This document shows positions 44,404-54,948 of a stretch of 64,000 nucleotides of DNA, piece after piece. Numbering within the stretch: position 1 is the stretch's first letter; every line of letters starts with the position of its first letter. The position numbers and the translations under genes are program-made. The notes below the pieces were generated by a model, which saw only the letters and a program-made list of their open reading frames with translations, did not search any database and had not been told where the DNA came from. Source of the DNA: Rheinheimera sp. MM224 (GTDB taxonomy: Bacteria > Pseudomonadota > Gammaproteobacteria > Enterobacterales > Alteromonadaceae); the NCBI RefSeq assembly GCF_947090785.1, contig NZ_OX352320.1, forward strand, positions 3,399,001-3,463,000, in the 5' to 3' direction.

Positions 44404-44419
44404 TATAGTTCCATCTGAT

Positions 44420-44448
44420 AAGCCGCTAGAAATAGCGGCTTTCTTGTC
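44420..44448 (+). terminator. Terminator of the protease gene
   Basis: AAGCCGCTA, loop GAAA, TAGCGGCTT, then TCTTGTC. A 9-bp perfect stem. Confidence 0.75.
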
Positions 44449-44775
44449 AGCTAGCACGCAGCGAACACCAATTAACACAAACGCAACAATCTTAAGTAAA
44501 AGCTGAGAAACTACTTTTCCAGAAATTTTTTATTCATTACTTTTATCGAACCTAAATCCGCTAAAAACTCAAATTAACCTCGAAGAAATAGGAGAATATA
44601 TTTTATTGAATATATGTTAAATTTTTTTCCTGCTAAAAAATATTCTTTTGAATACTACTTAAGTTTTTCAGAACATTTCATTTACATTCAGCAGCTTGCA
44701 ATCAAACACACCGCTCCATAAACTGATTACAACAAAGAGTTAATTGCTGCTAACTAGAGCAGATTCGGGAATTAT
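44449..44775 (+). other. AT-rich region upstream of the integration genes
   Basis: There is no gene. It contains direct repeats GAATATAT (44594-44601 and 44608-44615) and an inverted repeat AATATTC-TTTT-GAATACT. It probably holds the promoter of the DUF4224-integrase operon and perhaps recombination-directionality sites. Confidence 0.45.
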
Positions 44776-44991
44776 ATGAGTGATTTTTTTCTAACATCAG
44801 ATGAGCTGAAAACACTGACCGGATACCGGAAAAAATCATTACAGATCCAGCATTTGAGGCAACACGGCATTCGCTACACGGTAAATGCCCTGGGTGAGCC
44901 GATCGTCATTCGTGAATCAATTCATGAATTAATGAGATCTCCTAAAGCCCGCACGAAAAAGCATGTTGGACTAAATCTACCTAACGAATAA
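44776..44991 (+). CDS. DUF4224 protein (putative excisionase/integrase accessory)
   Basis: A 71-residue protein: FLTSDELKTLTGYRKKSLQIQHLRQHGIRYTVNALGEPIVIRESI is the DUF4224 domain, a small winged-helix-like fold usually found directly upstream of phage or island tyrosine integrases. Its stop is 15 bases before the integrase start, so they are cotranscribed. A role as recombination directionality factor is likely but unproven. Confidence 0.82.
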   Translation: MSDFFLTSDELKTLTGYRKKSLQIQHLRQHGIRYTVNALGEPIVIRESIHELMRSPKARTKKHVGLNLPNE

Positions 44992-45006
44992 ATGTGGAGT
45001 TTTTGC

Positions 45007-45999
45007 ATGGGACGACCCAGAACAGTTAATAGCAACCTGCCAAAAGGCATGTACCTAACAAAGGGGGCTTACTATTTCATTGACCATAAAAAAAAATGGA
45101 TAAATCTCGGACACAGTTTATCTGACGCAATGGTTGAGTATTACAAACTACTACCAGATATACGCAACATTTCAAAACTAGGGGATCTATTTGATCGTTA
45201 CATGGCCGAGATTTCGCCAAAGAAATCTGCAGCCAGCTATCAATCGGATTTAACTGCGATGCGCCAATTACGTCCTGTAATGGGAAATATGAGCCCAAAC
45301 GATCTTACACCGCAGGATGTATATAAATATATTGATTATCGCAGCAGGACAGCCCCTGTGCGCGTTAATCGTGAGATTGCTCTACTATCCCATGTTTACA
45401 CTAAAGGGATCAGGTGGGGAGGAGCTCAGCTAAATCCATGCCGGGATGTTGAACGCAATAAAGAACGTCCGAGAACCAGGTATATTACAGATAGCGAATT
45501 TTCCTCATTCAAGAAAATTTTGCCGTTGTGGTTGCAATTGTACGTGGAGCTGAAATACCTCACTGCATTGAGGCAAAGTGATTTACTAACGCTGAAATTT
45601 GATATGGTCACAGAACATGGTTTATTGGTTACACCAAACAAAACTGTCAATTCATCTAAGGCCTGCATTCTGATCGAATGGACCCCAGAATTACTAAATG
45701 TGATTAACTCGCTCAAATTACTGCGCAATAAACACATAGAACAGCAGTATTTTTTTGTCGGTAGAAATGGAGCCCCTTACACACCTGGCGGTTTTCGTTC
45801 GTTTTGGCGAACCTATATGAAAAAAGCATTGAGTGAAAAAATAATTGATGAATCGTTTCAGGAGCGTGATATCAGGGCAAAAACAGCGTCTGATATTGGT
45901 CTTTTATCTGATGCAAGGTTGCTGCTGGGTCACGAATCTGATAAAACGACTACAAAGTTCTATACTCGCTTGCCTCAGAAAGTCAGGCCGCTAAAATAG
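45007..45999 (+). CDS. int: Tyrosine recombinase (island integrase)
   Basis: A 330-residue integrase. Catalytic residues are Arg189 (TALRQSDLL), Arg290, His309 (LLGHES) and Tyr319 (TKFYTR). The usual His of the HxxR box is Arg287 here (RDIR), a substitution worth noting. The N-terminal arm MGRPRTVNSNLPKGMYLTKGAYYF resembles phage integrases that recognise arm sites. I chose ATG 45007 with GGAG upstream; ATG 44992 lacks one. It lies 92 bases from attR and should act on the tRNA-Phe 3' end. Confidence 0.92.
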   Translation: MGRPRTVNSNLPKGMYLTKGAYYFIDHKKKWINLGHSLSDAMVEYYKLLPDIRNISKLGDLFDRYMAEISPKKSAASYQSDLTAMRQLRPVMGNMSPNDLTPQDVYKYIDYRSRTAPVRVNREIALLSHVYTKGIRWGGAQLNPCRDVERNKERPRTRYITDSEFSSFKKILPLWLQLYVELKYLTALRQSDLLTLKFDMVTEHGLLVTPNKTVNSSKACILIEWTPELLNVINSLKLLRNKHIEQQYFFVGRNGAPYTPGGFRSFWRTYMKKALSEKIIDESFQERDIRAKTASDIGLLSDARLLLGHESDKTTTKFYTRLPQKVRPLK

Positions 46000-46050
46000 A
46001 GTTTTTGGAAAGCACGGATTTATTTGGAAAAAGTTATGCAGTGTTGGAAA

Positions 46051-46080
46051 ACAAAAAGCCCCGCAAATGCTTGCAGGGCT
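46051..46080 (-). terminator. Terminator for the tRNA operon, supplied by the island
   Basis: AGCCCCGCAA (46057-46066) pairs with TTGCAGGGCT (46071-46080), one mismatch; on the minus strand TTTTTGTTTT follows. It takes the place of the original terminator now left at 3624-3655. Confidence 0.75.
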
Positions 46081-46091
46081 TGATGTAATAG

Positions 46092-46144
46092 TGGTGCCCA
46101 GAGGCGGAATCGAACCACCGACACGCGGATTTTCAATCCGCTGC
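46092..46144. repeat. attR: 53-bp direct repeat inside tRNA-Phe
   Basis: Identical to attL at 3657-3709. After it the sequence continues as the 5' half of the intact tRNA. Confidence 0.93.
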
Positions 46145-46167
46145 TCTACCGACTGAGCTATCTGGGC
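46092..46167 (-). tRNA. tRNA-Phe(GAA), integration target
   Basis: A full cloverleaf on the minus strand: GCCCAGA acceptor, D arm AGCTCAGTCGGTAGAGC, anticodon stem GCGGATT-GAA-AATCCGC, T arm GGTGG-TTCGATT-CCGCC, encoded CCA at the end. Bases 46092-46144 are the attR copy of the 53-bp repeat. Confidence 0.97.
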
Positions 46168-46177
46168 GTAACGTGAA

Positions 46178-46253
<76 letters not shown>

Positions 46254-46303
46254 AACCTAAACTGGGTGACATGATTACAAAGGAATCACATCACTAAAAT
46301 TAA

Positions 46304-46379
46304 TGGTGCCCAGACGCGGAATCGAACCACGGACACGCGGATTTTCAATCCGCTGCTCTACCGACTGAGCTATCTGGGC
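46304..46379 (-). tRNA. tRNA-Phe(GAA), second copy
   Basis: It is the same as the first copy except for one compensatory T-stem pair (C-G in place of G-C), so both fold well. It is first gene of the tRNA operon. The two changed bases fall inside the att sequence, which may explain why the island used the other copy. Confidence 0.96.
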
Positions 46380-46388
46380 AACGGGGGG

Positions 46389-46418
46389 TATTAAACGGAT
46401 TTCGGCGATTCAAGTCAA
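46389..46418 (-). promoter_or_regulatory. Promoter of the Phe-Thr-Phe tRNA operon
   Basis: Minus strand: TTGACT (46418-46413), 18 bases, TTAATA (46394-46389), then a GC-only discriminator CCCCCCG before the tRNA, as in stringently controlled stable RNA promoters. Confidence 0.65.
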
Positions 46419-46500
46419 CTTATTTTTTAGTTGCTTGAATCGTTAGCTTAATACTTGAACAAAGCGGACATTTTTTAAGAGTTTTGTCCGCATTTTTCCA

Positions 46501-48184
<1,684 letters not shown>

Positions 48185-48247
48185 GTACTACCTAAAACCA
48201 TGAAAAATAAAAACAAAAATTGAGGTTATCCTAAGCAATCAGCTAGT

Positions 48248-48622
48248 TTAACCAAAAAGCAGTGGGGTTTTCGTAATTGCAACTTTAGCCACCAGCGCCA
48301 GCCAGCTTAAGGCTCCAATAAAACCAACCCAACGCATCAGCAAAGTACGGCCTTTTAACGCCATCACAGCCAAACCAATGTAAGCGAATAAACCAAAGAG
48401 CTTTTCGGTTAACCATGGTGTTTGAAATGGGTATTGCTGAATGGTCAACATCAGGCCTATAGCCGTCAGCAATAAAAAGGTATCGACCACATGAGGTGCA
48501 ATTTTAAAGAACTTTTTTTGCAGCAAAGCTGAAGATTTTAAACTCAATAAAAACCGCACAGCCAAAAAAGACACACTGAGCGCGATAAACAACATATGAG
48601 AATGTTTTAATGCCATATACAT
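48248..48622 (-). CDS. sirB2: SirB2-family membrane protein
   Basis: A 124-residue protein with four hydrophobic helices (LFIALSVSFLAVRFLL; VVDTFLLLTAIGLMLTI; LFGLFAYIGLAVMAL; FIGALSWLALVAKVAIT) and the family start LKHSHM. It lies upstream of sirB1; the usual direct prmC neighbour is separated by the 48.7-52.8 kb insertion. Confidence 0.85.
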   Translation of the reverse strand: MYMALKHSHMLFIALSVSFLAVRFLLSLKSSALLQKKFFKIAPHVVDTFLLLTAIGLMLTIQQYPFQTPWLTEKLFGLFAYIGLAVMALKGRTLLMRWVGFIGALSWLALVAKVAITKTPLLFG

Positions 48623-48663
48623 AAAAAATAGTCCTTAAAAATGATTTAACGTCTGCAGAATAA

Positions 48664-48683
48664 CAAAGCCACCCGCAGGTGGC
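48664..48683 (-). terminator. Terminator of the HD-GYP gene
   Basis: GCCACC (48668-48673), loop CGCA, GGTGGC (48678-48683), with TTTGTTA following on the minus strand. Confidence 0.65.
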
Positions 48684-48705
48684 CTGGTTCGCCGATGAGA
48701 ATAAC

Positions 48706-50259
48706 TCAATCTTCATCCGGGTATTTTTGCAGTATTGCTTCCAGTTTGTCGACCCGGCTTATAAAAATTTCAACCAGTTTAGGGTCAAAATGTTTGCCCG
48801 ACTCACTGCGGATCTTTTCCAGCACCTGATCTAAGGTCCAGGCCGATTTATAACAGCGTCTGTGTCGCAATGCATCATAAACATCCGCTAACGCAGCAAT
48901 ACGGCCATAAATATGGATTTCTTCGCCTTTTTTTCCACTGGGATAACCTGAACCATCCCATTTTTCGTGATGGTCCTGCGCTATCACAGCGCCGGCCTGA
49001 ATAATGGTACGTTTGGAGTTCTTTAAAATTTCATAACCTATGCTGGAGTGAGTTTTCATCACTTCCCATTCCTGGCCATGCAGCTTCATGGGTTTATTCA
49101 GTATGCCGTCCGGTATGCCGACTTTACCGACATCATGTAAAGGCGACGCAAACATCAGCTTTTCAGCTTCTTCTTCCGGCATGCCATAAGCTTTGGCCAG
49201 ATCGTAACAAATAAAAGCCACCCGTTTGACATGATTGCCAGTTTCGATAGAGCGATGCTCAACCGCTTCACTTAAGCGATAGACAATTTCACGCTGCGTA
49301 TCTTCAATTTCACTTTGCAGTTGCACGTTTTCATAGGCAATTTGCACATTTTGTGAGAACAGTTCAATTAAACGCTTTTGTGTGTCTGTCATCTGGTTTG
49401 GCAAACCTGACACATACAATAAAGAGCCAGAAGTAAATTTACTGGTGCAATAGGCCACCAGATAATTGTCGCGATACACAATACTGCGGCTATTTAATGC
49501 CTGATGAAAAGCATCCAGTAAAGCCGGTTCCAGCACTTCACTGATTTGTTTGCCTTCCTGCTTCTCAAACTGGCCTAAACCGGCAAACACCACTAAACGT
49601 TCGGGGTCAGCATCTTCGTTGATATTGCCAGCCACCAGTGATGAGGTCACCAGCAAGGCATTGTCATTACAGCCTAAAATAGACGTCAATTGCTGCAAAA
49701 CACCATCAATAAACTGTTCCATCGAGTGGGCCGAAAACAAATCAGCAGAGGCGGTAATAATTTTCTCAAGGCCCTGACGACTATGATCAATAGCCAGAAT
49801 ATCGCGGTAAGAGCGTAAGCTCGACATCACCACAGTAAAGAGTTTTTGCGCCGTCAGCTCAGTTTTGGATTTGTAGTCGTTGATATCGTAATTAACGATC
49901 ACCTGACGCTCAGGCGCCTGGCCCGGCTGGCCGGTACGTAAAATAATGCGCACATAATGATTATGCAGGTCTTCGCGGATGTAACGGGCCACCAGTAAAC
50001 CTGCATCATCGCTTTCCATCACCACATCCAAAAGCACTATGGCCGCATCTGTATGCTTGGCCAGCATCTCTTTGGCTTCACGGCCTGAGTAGGCGCTGAT
50101 AAATTCGAGGTGTTTACCCTGAAAAGAAAAGTCACTTAATGCCAGTTTAGTAACAGCATGAACCTCTGGCTCATCGTCCACTATCAATACTTTCCAACTG
50201 CCACGGGAAATATGCACTACTTCCTCGGGTTCCTCAGCAAATAAAAAATCATTTGCCAT
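48706..50259 (-). CDS. Response regulator with DUF3369 and HD-GYP domains (c-di-GMP phosphodiesterase)
   Basis: A 517-residue protein. Receiver domain (Asp28/29 and Asp78 in VLLDVVME), a DUF3369 GAF-like middle (about 165-310), and a C-terminal HD-GYP domain with HRSIETGNHVKRV, SPLHDVGKVGIPDGIL and DHHEKWDGSGYPSGKKG. All metal ligands and the GYP motif are present, so it should hydrolyse cyclic di-GMP. No sensor kinase is adjacent. It stands alone with its own terminator. Confidence 0.93.
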   Translation of the reverse strand: MANDFLFAEEPEEVVHISRGSWKVLIVDDEPEVHAVTKLALSDFSFQGKHLEFISAYSGREAKEMLAKHTDAAIVLLDVVMESDDAGLLVARYIREDLHNHYVRIILRTGQPGQAPERQVIVNYDINDYKSKTELTAQKLFTVVMSSLRSYRDILAIDHSRQGLEKIITASADLFSAHSMEQFIDGVLQQLTSILGCNDNALLVTSSLVAGNINEDADPERLVVFAGLGQFEKQEGKQISEVLEPALLDAFHQALNSRSIVYRDNYLVAYCTSKFTSGSLLYVSGLPNQMTDTQKRLIELFSQNVQIAYENVQLQSEIEDTQREIVYRLSEAVEHRSIETGNHVKRVAFICYDLAKAYGMPEEEAEKLMFASPLHDVGKVGIPDGILNKPMKLHGQEWEVMKTHSSIGYEILKNSKRTIIQAGAVIAQDHHEKWDGSGYPSGKKGEEIHIYGRIAALADVYDALRHRRCYKSAWTLDQVLEKIRSESGKHFDPKLVEIFISRVDKLEAILQKYPDED

Positions 50260-50513
50260 ACAGCACTCCTTTAGCTTGTCGCGTTTTTATCGCTTTGTGT
50301 TTATTTATATGCGCTAAATAGAGATGGGTCAAAGCAAAGTCGTTGAAAATATAAATATTTTGGAATCGGTATCAGCGAGTACTTGAAGATACAGCATTTG
50401 GTTTAGTTCGTACTATCATGCTGCAAGGTCAGATTATTGATATGCCATAGCGGTTAAAGTTGCGCTCTGCCAGGAGCAAACTGCAAGCCCCGCAGGTGCA
50501 ACACAAACGCAGG
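50260..50513. other. Intergenic stretch, nothing recognised
   Basis: About 250 bases between the HD-GYP gene and the hydrolase gene hold no gene or clear signal that I can support, beyond a likely HD-GYP gene promoter. Confidence 0.4.
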
Positions 50514-51497
50514 TTACTTGCCTACACTGTCAGCCATCCAGTTTTCGATCTGATCTAAAAAGGCCTGCTGCTGATCAACAAAAGGGTAATGGGAGCAATT
50601 GTCGATGAAGGCGAACTTAGTAGGCCCCGTCAGTTGTTGTAACTCTAATAACTGAGCCTCTGAGAAAATGCCATCCTGCTTGCCATACAGAGCATACAAT
50701 CCGATGCCGCTGGTTTTTATCCGCTTCAAGGCCGGGGTGGTGTCGATATTCACCCGCTCTTCGTTTTGATAAAATTTAACTGGAGCCTGGTCATTACGAA
50801 TGTTGTTTTTGCCCGCTGTACTGTTCTGATACTGCGCCGTTAACTGCCTATATACAGCCGTGGGGGTTGGCATACGAAAGTAACCTAATTCAGCAGCCAG
50901 TTGATAAGTTAAGCCACGGTATTGAAAAGAGTTTTTGTCCAGCGCCTGAATAGCCTGCACTTGCTGCACTATAGTCGGTTTGGTCGGCAAGCTGTCAGAA
51001 GCTACCGCAGTTTGCAAAATATGATCATAACTTTGCTGTTGATTGACCAAAGCCCCAATCAGAAACAAACTTTGTACTTTTTCCGGGTGTTTTTCACTGT
51101 ACAAGCTTGCCACTATACCGCCAAAACTATGACCAAGCAGGTTCACTTTATGCAGCTTAAGGCTGCTTAAAAGCACGTTCAGGTCGGTAAATGCTTCGTC
51201 AAAAGTGAAGGTTGCCCCAGAGTCAGCTGAGCGTCCTTCGCCCCGTCGATCATAGACAATGACATAAAAGCCTCTGTCTGCCAGGGCCTGAGCTGTGGTG
51301 CCTTCAAACAAAGTGGAGTTGCCTCTGGGGCCACCATGAATATACAGCAGCGCTGGTTTGGCCGGGTTGCCGTAGGTTTTAACATAAAGTTCAGGCTGGG
51401 CTGGTGCGGCGGCTGCAGGCAGACAAAAAAGGCTGCTTGCCAAGCAAAATACCCGCAGTGTCCATAACAACAGAGGCAGAGGGTTAAGTGATTTCAT
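50514..51497 (-). CDS. Secreted alpha/beta hydrolase
   Basis: A 327-residue protein with signal peptide (FCLPAAAAPAQ). The alpha/beta fold has oxyanion HGGPRGNS, nucleophile elbow LLGHSFGG (Ser124) and the late His in DNCSHYPF. The HGGP start and YDRRGEGRS block resemble the proline iminopeptidase/peptidase S33 group. I chose ATG 51497 with AAGGA upstream; an earlier ATG at 51533 would weaken the signal peptide. Substrate is unknown. Confidence 0.82.
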   Translation of the reverse strand: MKSLNPLPLLLWTLRVFCLASSLFCLPAAAAPAQPELYVKTYGNPAKPALLYIHGGPRGNSTLFEGTTAQALADRGFYVIVYDRRGEGRSADSGATFTFDEAFTDLNVLLSSLKLHKVNLLGHSFGGIVASLYSEKHPEKVQSLFLIGALVNQQQSYDHILQTAVASDSLPTKPTIVQQVQAIQALDKNSFQYRGLTYQLAAELGYFRMPTPTAVYRQLTAQYQNSTAGKNNIRNDQAPVKFYQNEERVNIDTTPALKRIKTSGIGLYALYGKQDGIFSEAQLLELQQLTGPTKFAFIDNCSHYPFVDQQQAFLDQIENWMADSVGK

Positions 51498-51582
51498 TGT
51501 TAAATCCTTGTCAGTTGTTGTTTTTATTATCACAGGTTACCAGGTGTAACCTTCATGGAAAGCAGCAGGCAAAGTGCCCTGC

Positions 51583-51987
51583 TCAAACTCCGAGTAAAGG
51601 AAGATGTTTCAGGCTATGGTATTTCAGTGCTAGTTGCAGGCAGTGTTTTAATGGCCCGCTTTCAGCAGAGGCGTTTAAAGGAATAACGATGGCTCTTTTG
51701 CCTTGATAGTCGAATTCCTGCCGATATATCTCCCTGAAAGTTTCGATCAGGCTGGTCTGGCAATGAAAGTAAACCTTAATAACATCAGGATCTTTTGGCT
51801 TCCAGTCGATTCGAATCGCACTACCACCTTTAACCAGATAGCTGGCTTCCCCCCACTTCAGAGTTTCTTCCACTGCCCCTAGCGCATTTTCCTCTGCAAC
51901 AGCAAAGATAAGTCGACGCACCTCTTCAAGCTGCTTTTGCGCCGCTAACGGATAGCTGGAGAATTTCTGCTGGATTTCAGGTTTCAC
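51583..51987 (-). CDS. DUF1801 domain protein
   Basis: A 134-residue protein with the DUF1801 pattern: LEEVRRLIFAVAEE, VEETLKWGEASYLVKGGSAIRIDWK, VKVYFHCQ-like VIKVYFHCQTSLIETFRE and FDYQGKRAIVIPLN. The fold (YdhG-like) is known but the role is not. It is soluble and single. Confidence 0.78.
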   Translation of the reverse strand: MKPEIQQKFSSYPLAAQKQLEEVRRLIFAVAEENALGAVEETLKWGEASYLVKGGSAIRIDWKPKDPDVIKVYFHCQTSLIETFREIYRQEFDYQGKRAIVIPLNASAESGPLKHCLQLALKYHSLKHLPLLGV

Positions 51988-52139
51988 TGAGCATCCAAAT
52001 CAGTGACTGGCCAGGAGCAACGACTCTTGCCCGCTGTTTGCTCAATAAGATAAAGCTCCACATCAACGAACCGCTCCCACTTCAACCACTGATAAAATAT
52101 CTTTGCGCTTAATCCGACAAATTTAGGTAAACCTGCTAC

Positions 52140-52718
52140 TTATGTCGTTGCTTTGCAAGTATTTTGAATAATTGCTTCAAGCATGGCTTGGTACGAAGGG
52201 TATTTAGGGTTCCAGGTAAAAGCAGTTCCGGTAAATATTGCGTTGGGGTCCAGGTAAGTCTGCAAAGCTTCACGATAGCTTAAACAAGCGTTGGCATTAT
52301 CACCTTGCTTTGAAAACGCATCACCAACACCAATCAACGCATTTGCCGCCCCCCAATACTCTCCACCTTTTTTATAGAAGTCGACGGCTTTCATAAAGCT
52401 TTGCTTTGATTTTTCGGGCGTAGGATCGAAAGTACCTAATTCACGATAATGCGCTTCAGCTGTATGATAAGCAGAACTTGAATAGAGCACACCCAACACT
52501 GTTTCCGCATTGCCGGCCCCGATAAAATTTGATTCTTTCAGATACATATTCACAGCTTCTAATGCTAACTTTTCTGCTGGTATAGCCCTGCCCGCACTGA
52601 TTAGCTCATAGGCCTGCTCAATCTTTTGTCTTGGCTCTGAAGTTGAAGGAACCAATGCAGCTGAACACCCAGTCAAAGACAGACACAACGCTATAGAAGT
52701 TAATCCTGAAATTTTCAT
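52140..52718 (-). CDS. TPR-like lipoprotein
   Basis: A 192-residue protein with a lipobox (LSLTGCSAA, Cys18) and helical tetratricopeptide-like repeats (RQKIEQAYELISAGRAIPAEKLALEAVNMYL; ANALIGVGDAFSKQGDNANACLSYREALQTYL). I chose ATG 52718 with GGAGA upstream. Function is unknown; such lipoproteins often act as envelope scaffolds. Confidence 0.7.
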   Translation of the reverse strand: MKISGLTSIALCLSLTGCSAALVPSTSEPRQKIEQAYELISAGRAIPAEKLALEAVNMYLKESNFIGAGNAETVLGVLYSSSAYHTAEAHYRELGTFDPTPEKSKQSFMKAVDFYKKGGEYWGAANALIGVGDAFSKQGDNANACLSYREALQTYLDPNAIFTGTAFTWNPKYPSYQAMLEAIIQNTCKATT

Positions 52719-52899
52719 AAATTCTCCATTATTTAAACGATTGCACCTCCTACTATTTGTATAGGAAGCTGGCACGTTATTTCCTTTGCAGCGCCTGTCA
52801 TTTTCTGTCATGACAGTATTAAGTCCTTAAATTATCTTAGCTTTCCTTATTCGGCAACTTATAAATAAACGTGATTAGATAACGGCGCAAACATTAGAC

Positions 52900-52920
52900 G
52901 GGCACGGATAGACCGTGCCC
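52900..52920. repeat. REP-like hairpin
   Basis: GGGCACGG, loop ATAGA, CCGTGCCC, followed by CTACAA. The perfect 8-bp stem without T tract and the setting in an intergenic region downstream of prmC suggest a REP-type palindrome. Confidence 0.5.
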
Positions 52921-52963
52921 CTACAACAGATTTCAGGAGAAGTAATTCAAGGAAAAACAAAAC

Positions 52964-53851
52964 TTAAGCGGGAAGTTGCCCACCGCTAATACGCCACTGG
53001 TCGCCGTAGTCTTTTACCGATTGCACAGAAGTAAAACCTGCGTTGGTTAAAATCTGCTTTACGGCGTCGCTTTGCTGGTAGCCGTGTTCCAGCCATAACC
53101 AGCCGGATGGCGTTAAGAACTGTGGGGCTTGGGTGCAAATATGGCGGATATCAGCCAGGCCTTGCTCTGGTGCTACTAAAGCCGAGTCGGGTTCAAAGCG
53201 TACATCGCCCAAGGCTAAATGCGGATCTTCTGCATCTATATAAGGTGGGTTGCTGACGATTAAATCAAACTGCTGCGCTTGTAACGCTTCAAACCAGCTG
53301 CTTTGTTTGATGTGGCAATTAGCTAAGGCCAGCAGTTCAACATTTTGCTTTGCCAGTTCTACAGCATCTGGGTGTAAATCAACCCCAGTCACAGTCCAGT
53401 TTGGCTTTTCTTTGGCTAAAGCCAAAGCTATAGCTCCTGTGCCAGTGCCTAAATCCAGCACTTTAGCTTTCGCAGGCAAGGGCAAAGCTAAAGACTGTTC
53501 GACTAACAGTTCGGTATCTGGTCTTGGTATTAAAGTGCAAAGGGCTACAGCGAGTTTAAAATCCCAGAAATACCAATAGCCCAAAATATGCGCCAAAGGC
53601 TCGCCGGTCAGGCGCCGTGTCAGCACAGGTTCTACTAACAGCAACTGAGCTTGGGTAAGCTCGCGCTCTGGATACAACATCAACGTAGTGGCGTTAATAT
53701 CCAGCACTTCCAGCAGAATACGCCGTGCTTCCTGTTTTGCATCCGCAGGAACAGGGCCGGTTTCAAGCAAGGGAGTAAGTAACGCAGTGGCGTGTTGCAG
53801 CCACTGCGTTAAAGTTGGCGTATTACCAATAGCAGTATTAACGATTTTCAT
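52964..53851 (-). CDS. prmC: Release factor glutamine methyltransferase PrmC
   Basis: A 295-residue SAM methyltransferase that modifies the glutamine of the GGQ motif in release factors. SAM-binding [16 protein letters not shown] and substrate motif SNPPYI are clear. It overlaps prfA by 14 bases, so enzyme and substrate are made together. Confidence 0.95.
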   Translation of the reverse strand: MKIVNTAIGNTPTLTQWLQHATALLTPLLETGPVPADAKQEARRILLEVLDINATTLMLYPERELTQAQLLLVEPVLTRRLTGEPLAHILGYWYFWDFKLAVALCTLIPRPDTELLVEQSLALPLPAKAKVLDLGTGTGAIALALAKEKPNWTVTGVDLHPDAVELAKQNVELLALANCHIKQSSWFEALQAQQFDLIVSNPPYIDAEDPHLALGDVRFEPDSALVAPEQGLADIRHICTQAPQFLTPSGWLWLEHGYQQSDAVKQILTNAGFTSVQSVKDYGDQWRISGGQLPA

Positions 53852-54929
53852 CAGCCAAAGCAGCTAACAAGTCGGCCTGGTGTTCATGGCTTAGTGGGCC
53901 AATTACTAAATCTAAGTCCCCTTCCATCACATCTAATAAACGATAAATGGTCAGGTTGATACGGTGATCCGTTAAGCGGCCTTGTGGGAAGTTGTAAGTA
54001 CGGATACGTTCTGAACGATCACCACTGCCGACTAAAGAACGGCGGTGTGATTCTTCCACTAAACGGCGTTTCTCATCTTCAGCAGCCTGAATACGCGACT
54101 GCAACACGCTCATAGCACGGGCGCGGTTTTTATGCTGCGAACGCTCATCCTGACATTCCACCACTATACCAGTCGGTAAGTGAGTGATACGAATGGCAGA
54201 GTCTGTTCTGTTTACGTGCTGACCACCGGCACCAGAGGCGCGGTAGGTATCTACTTTTAAGTCAGCAGGGTTAATTTCGATAGCTTCGCTTTCTGGTACT
54301 TCCGGCATGATGGCCACAGTACAAGCAGAAGTATGCACCCTGCCCTGAGATTCAGTGGCTGGTACACGTTGTACGCGGTGACCACCGGATTCAAATTTCA
54401 AAATACCGTAAGCGCCTTCGCCCTGAATGCTGGCGATCACTTCTTTATAGCCACCGTGTTCGCCGTCGTTGCAGCTAACAATTTCAACTTTCCAGCGTTT
54501 GCGTTCACAAAAACGGCTGTACATACGGAACACGTCACCGGCAAAAATAGCGGCTTCATCACCACCAGCGCCGGCACGAATTTCAAGGAAGCAGCTGTTG
54601 CTGTCGTTGGGATCTTTAGGTAACAACAGAATTTGTAAGTCCTGATCCAGCTGTTCAATCCGCTCTTTGGCCGCTTTGTATTCGTCCTGCGCCATATCAC
54701 GCATATCCGGATCTGAGTCTTTCATCATCTCTTCAGCGCTGGCTAAATCATCCTGCGCCTGACGATACAAACCAAAAGCATGGCTCAGTTCTTCCAGTTG
54801 GCTGTACTCTTTTGACAACTCGCGAAAACGACTTTGGTCAGAAATTACGCCAGCGTCACTTAATAACGCCTGAACTTCTTCATAACGTTCGACCAGAGCT
54901 TCGAGTTTGCGGTACACCGATTCTTTCAT
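53838..54929 (-). CDS. prfA: Peptide chain release factor 1
   Basis: A 363-residue protein that ends translation at UAA/UAG. It has the codon-reading PAT motif ([15 protein letters not shown]), GGQ in [16 protein letters not shown] and the C-terminal [16 protein letters not shown] block. Full length, between hemA and prmC in the usual order. Confidence 0.97.
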   Translation of the reverse strand: MKESVYRKLEALVERYEEVQALLSDAGVISDQSRFRELSKEYSQLEELSHAFGLYRQAQDDLASAEEMMKDSDPDMRDMAQDEYKAAKERIEQLDQDLQILLLPKDPNDSNSCFLEIRAGAGGDEAAIFAGDVFRMYSRFCERKRWKVEIVSCNDGEHGGYKEVIASIQGEGAYGILKFESGGHRVQRVPATESQGRVHTSACTVAIMPEVPESEAIEINPADLKVDTYRASGAGGQHVNRTDSAIRITHLPTGIVVECQDERSQHKNRARAMSVLQSRIQAAEDEKRRLVEESHRRSLVGSGDRSERIRTYNFPQGRLTDHRINLTIYRLLDVMEGDLDLVIGPLSHEHQADLLAALADENR

Positions 54930-54948
54930 GTTGTTTCTATTTACCTGA

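Larger units (their letters stand above)
3657..46144. mobile_element. Integrative mobilizable genomic island in tRNA-Phe (about 42.4 kb)
   Basis: A 53-bp perfect direct repeat made of the 3' part of tRNA-Phe (anticodon stem to CCA) bounds the region: 3657-3709 and 46092-46144. The complete tRNA is on the right and the 3' fragment on the left, as expected for tyrosine-integrase insertion into a tRNA 3' end. Inside are integrase and DUF4224 gene next to the right end, relaxase and accessory protein next to the left end, and cargo for envelope modification, copper and cadmium/zinc/cobalt resistance and a secreted protease. No conjugation pilus or coupling-protein genes are seen, so transfer would need a helper element. 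Confidence 0.92.

Noticed and set aside
46304..46379. Second tRNA-Phe as alternative right end of the island
   Set aside because: It differs from attL at two T-stem positions, whereas 46092-46144 is identical, and the integrase lies next to the first copy.
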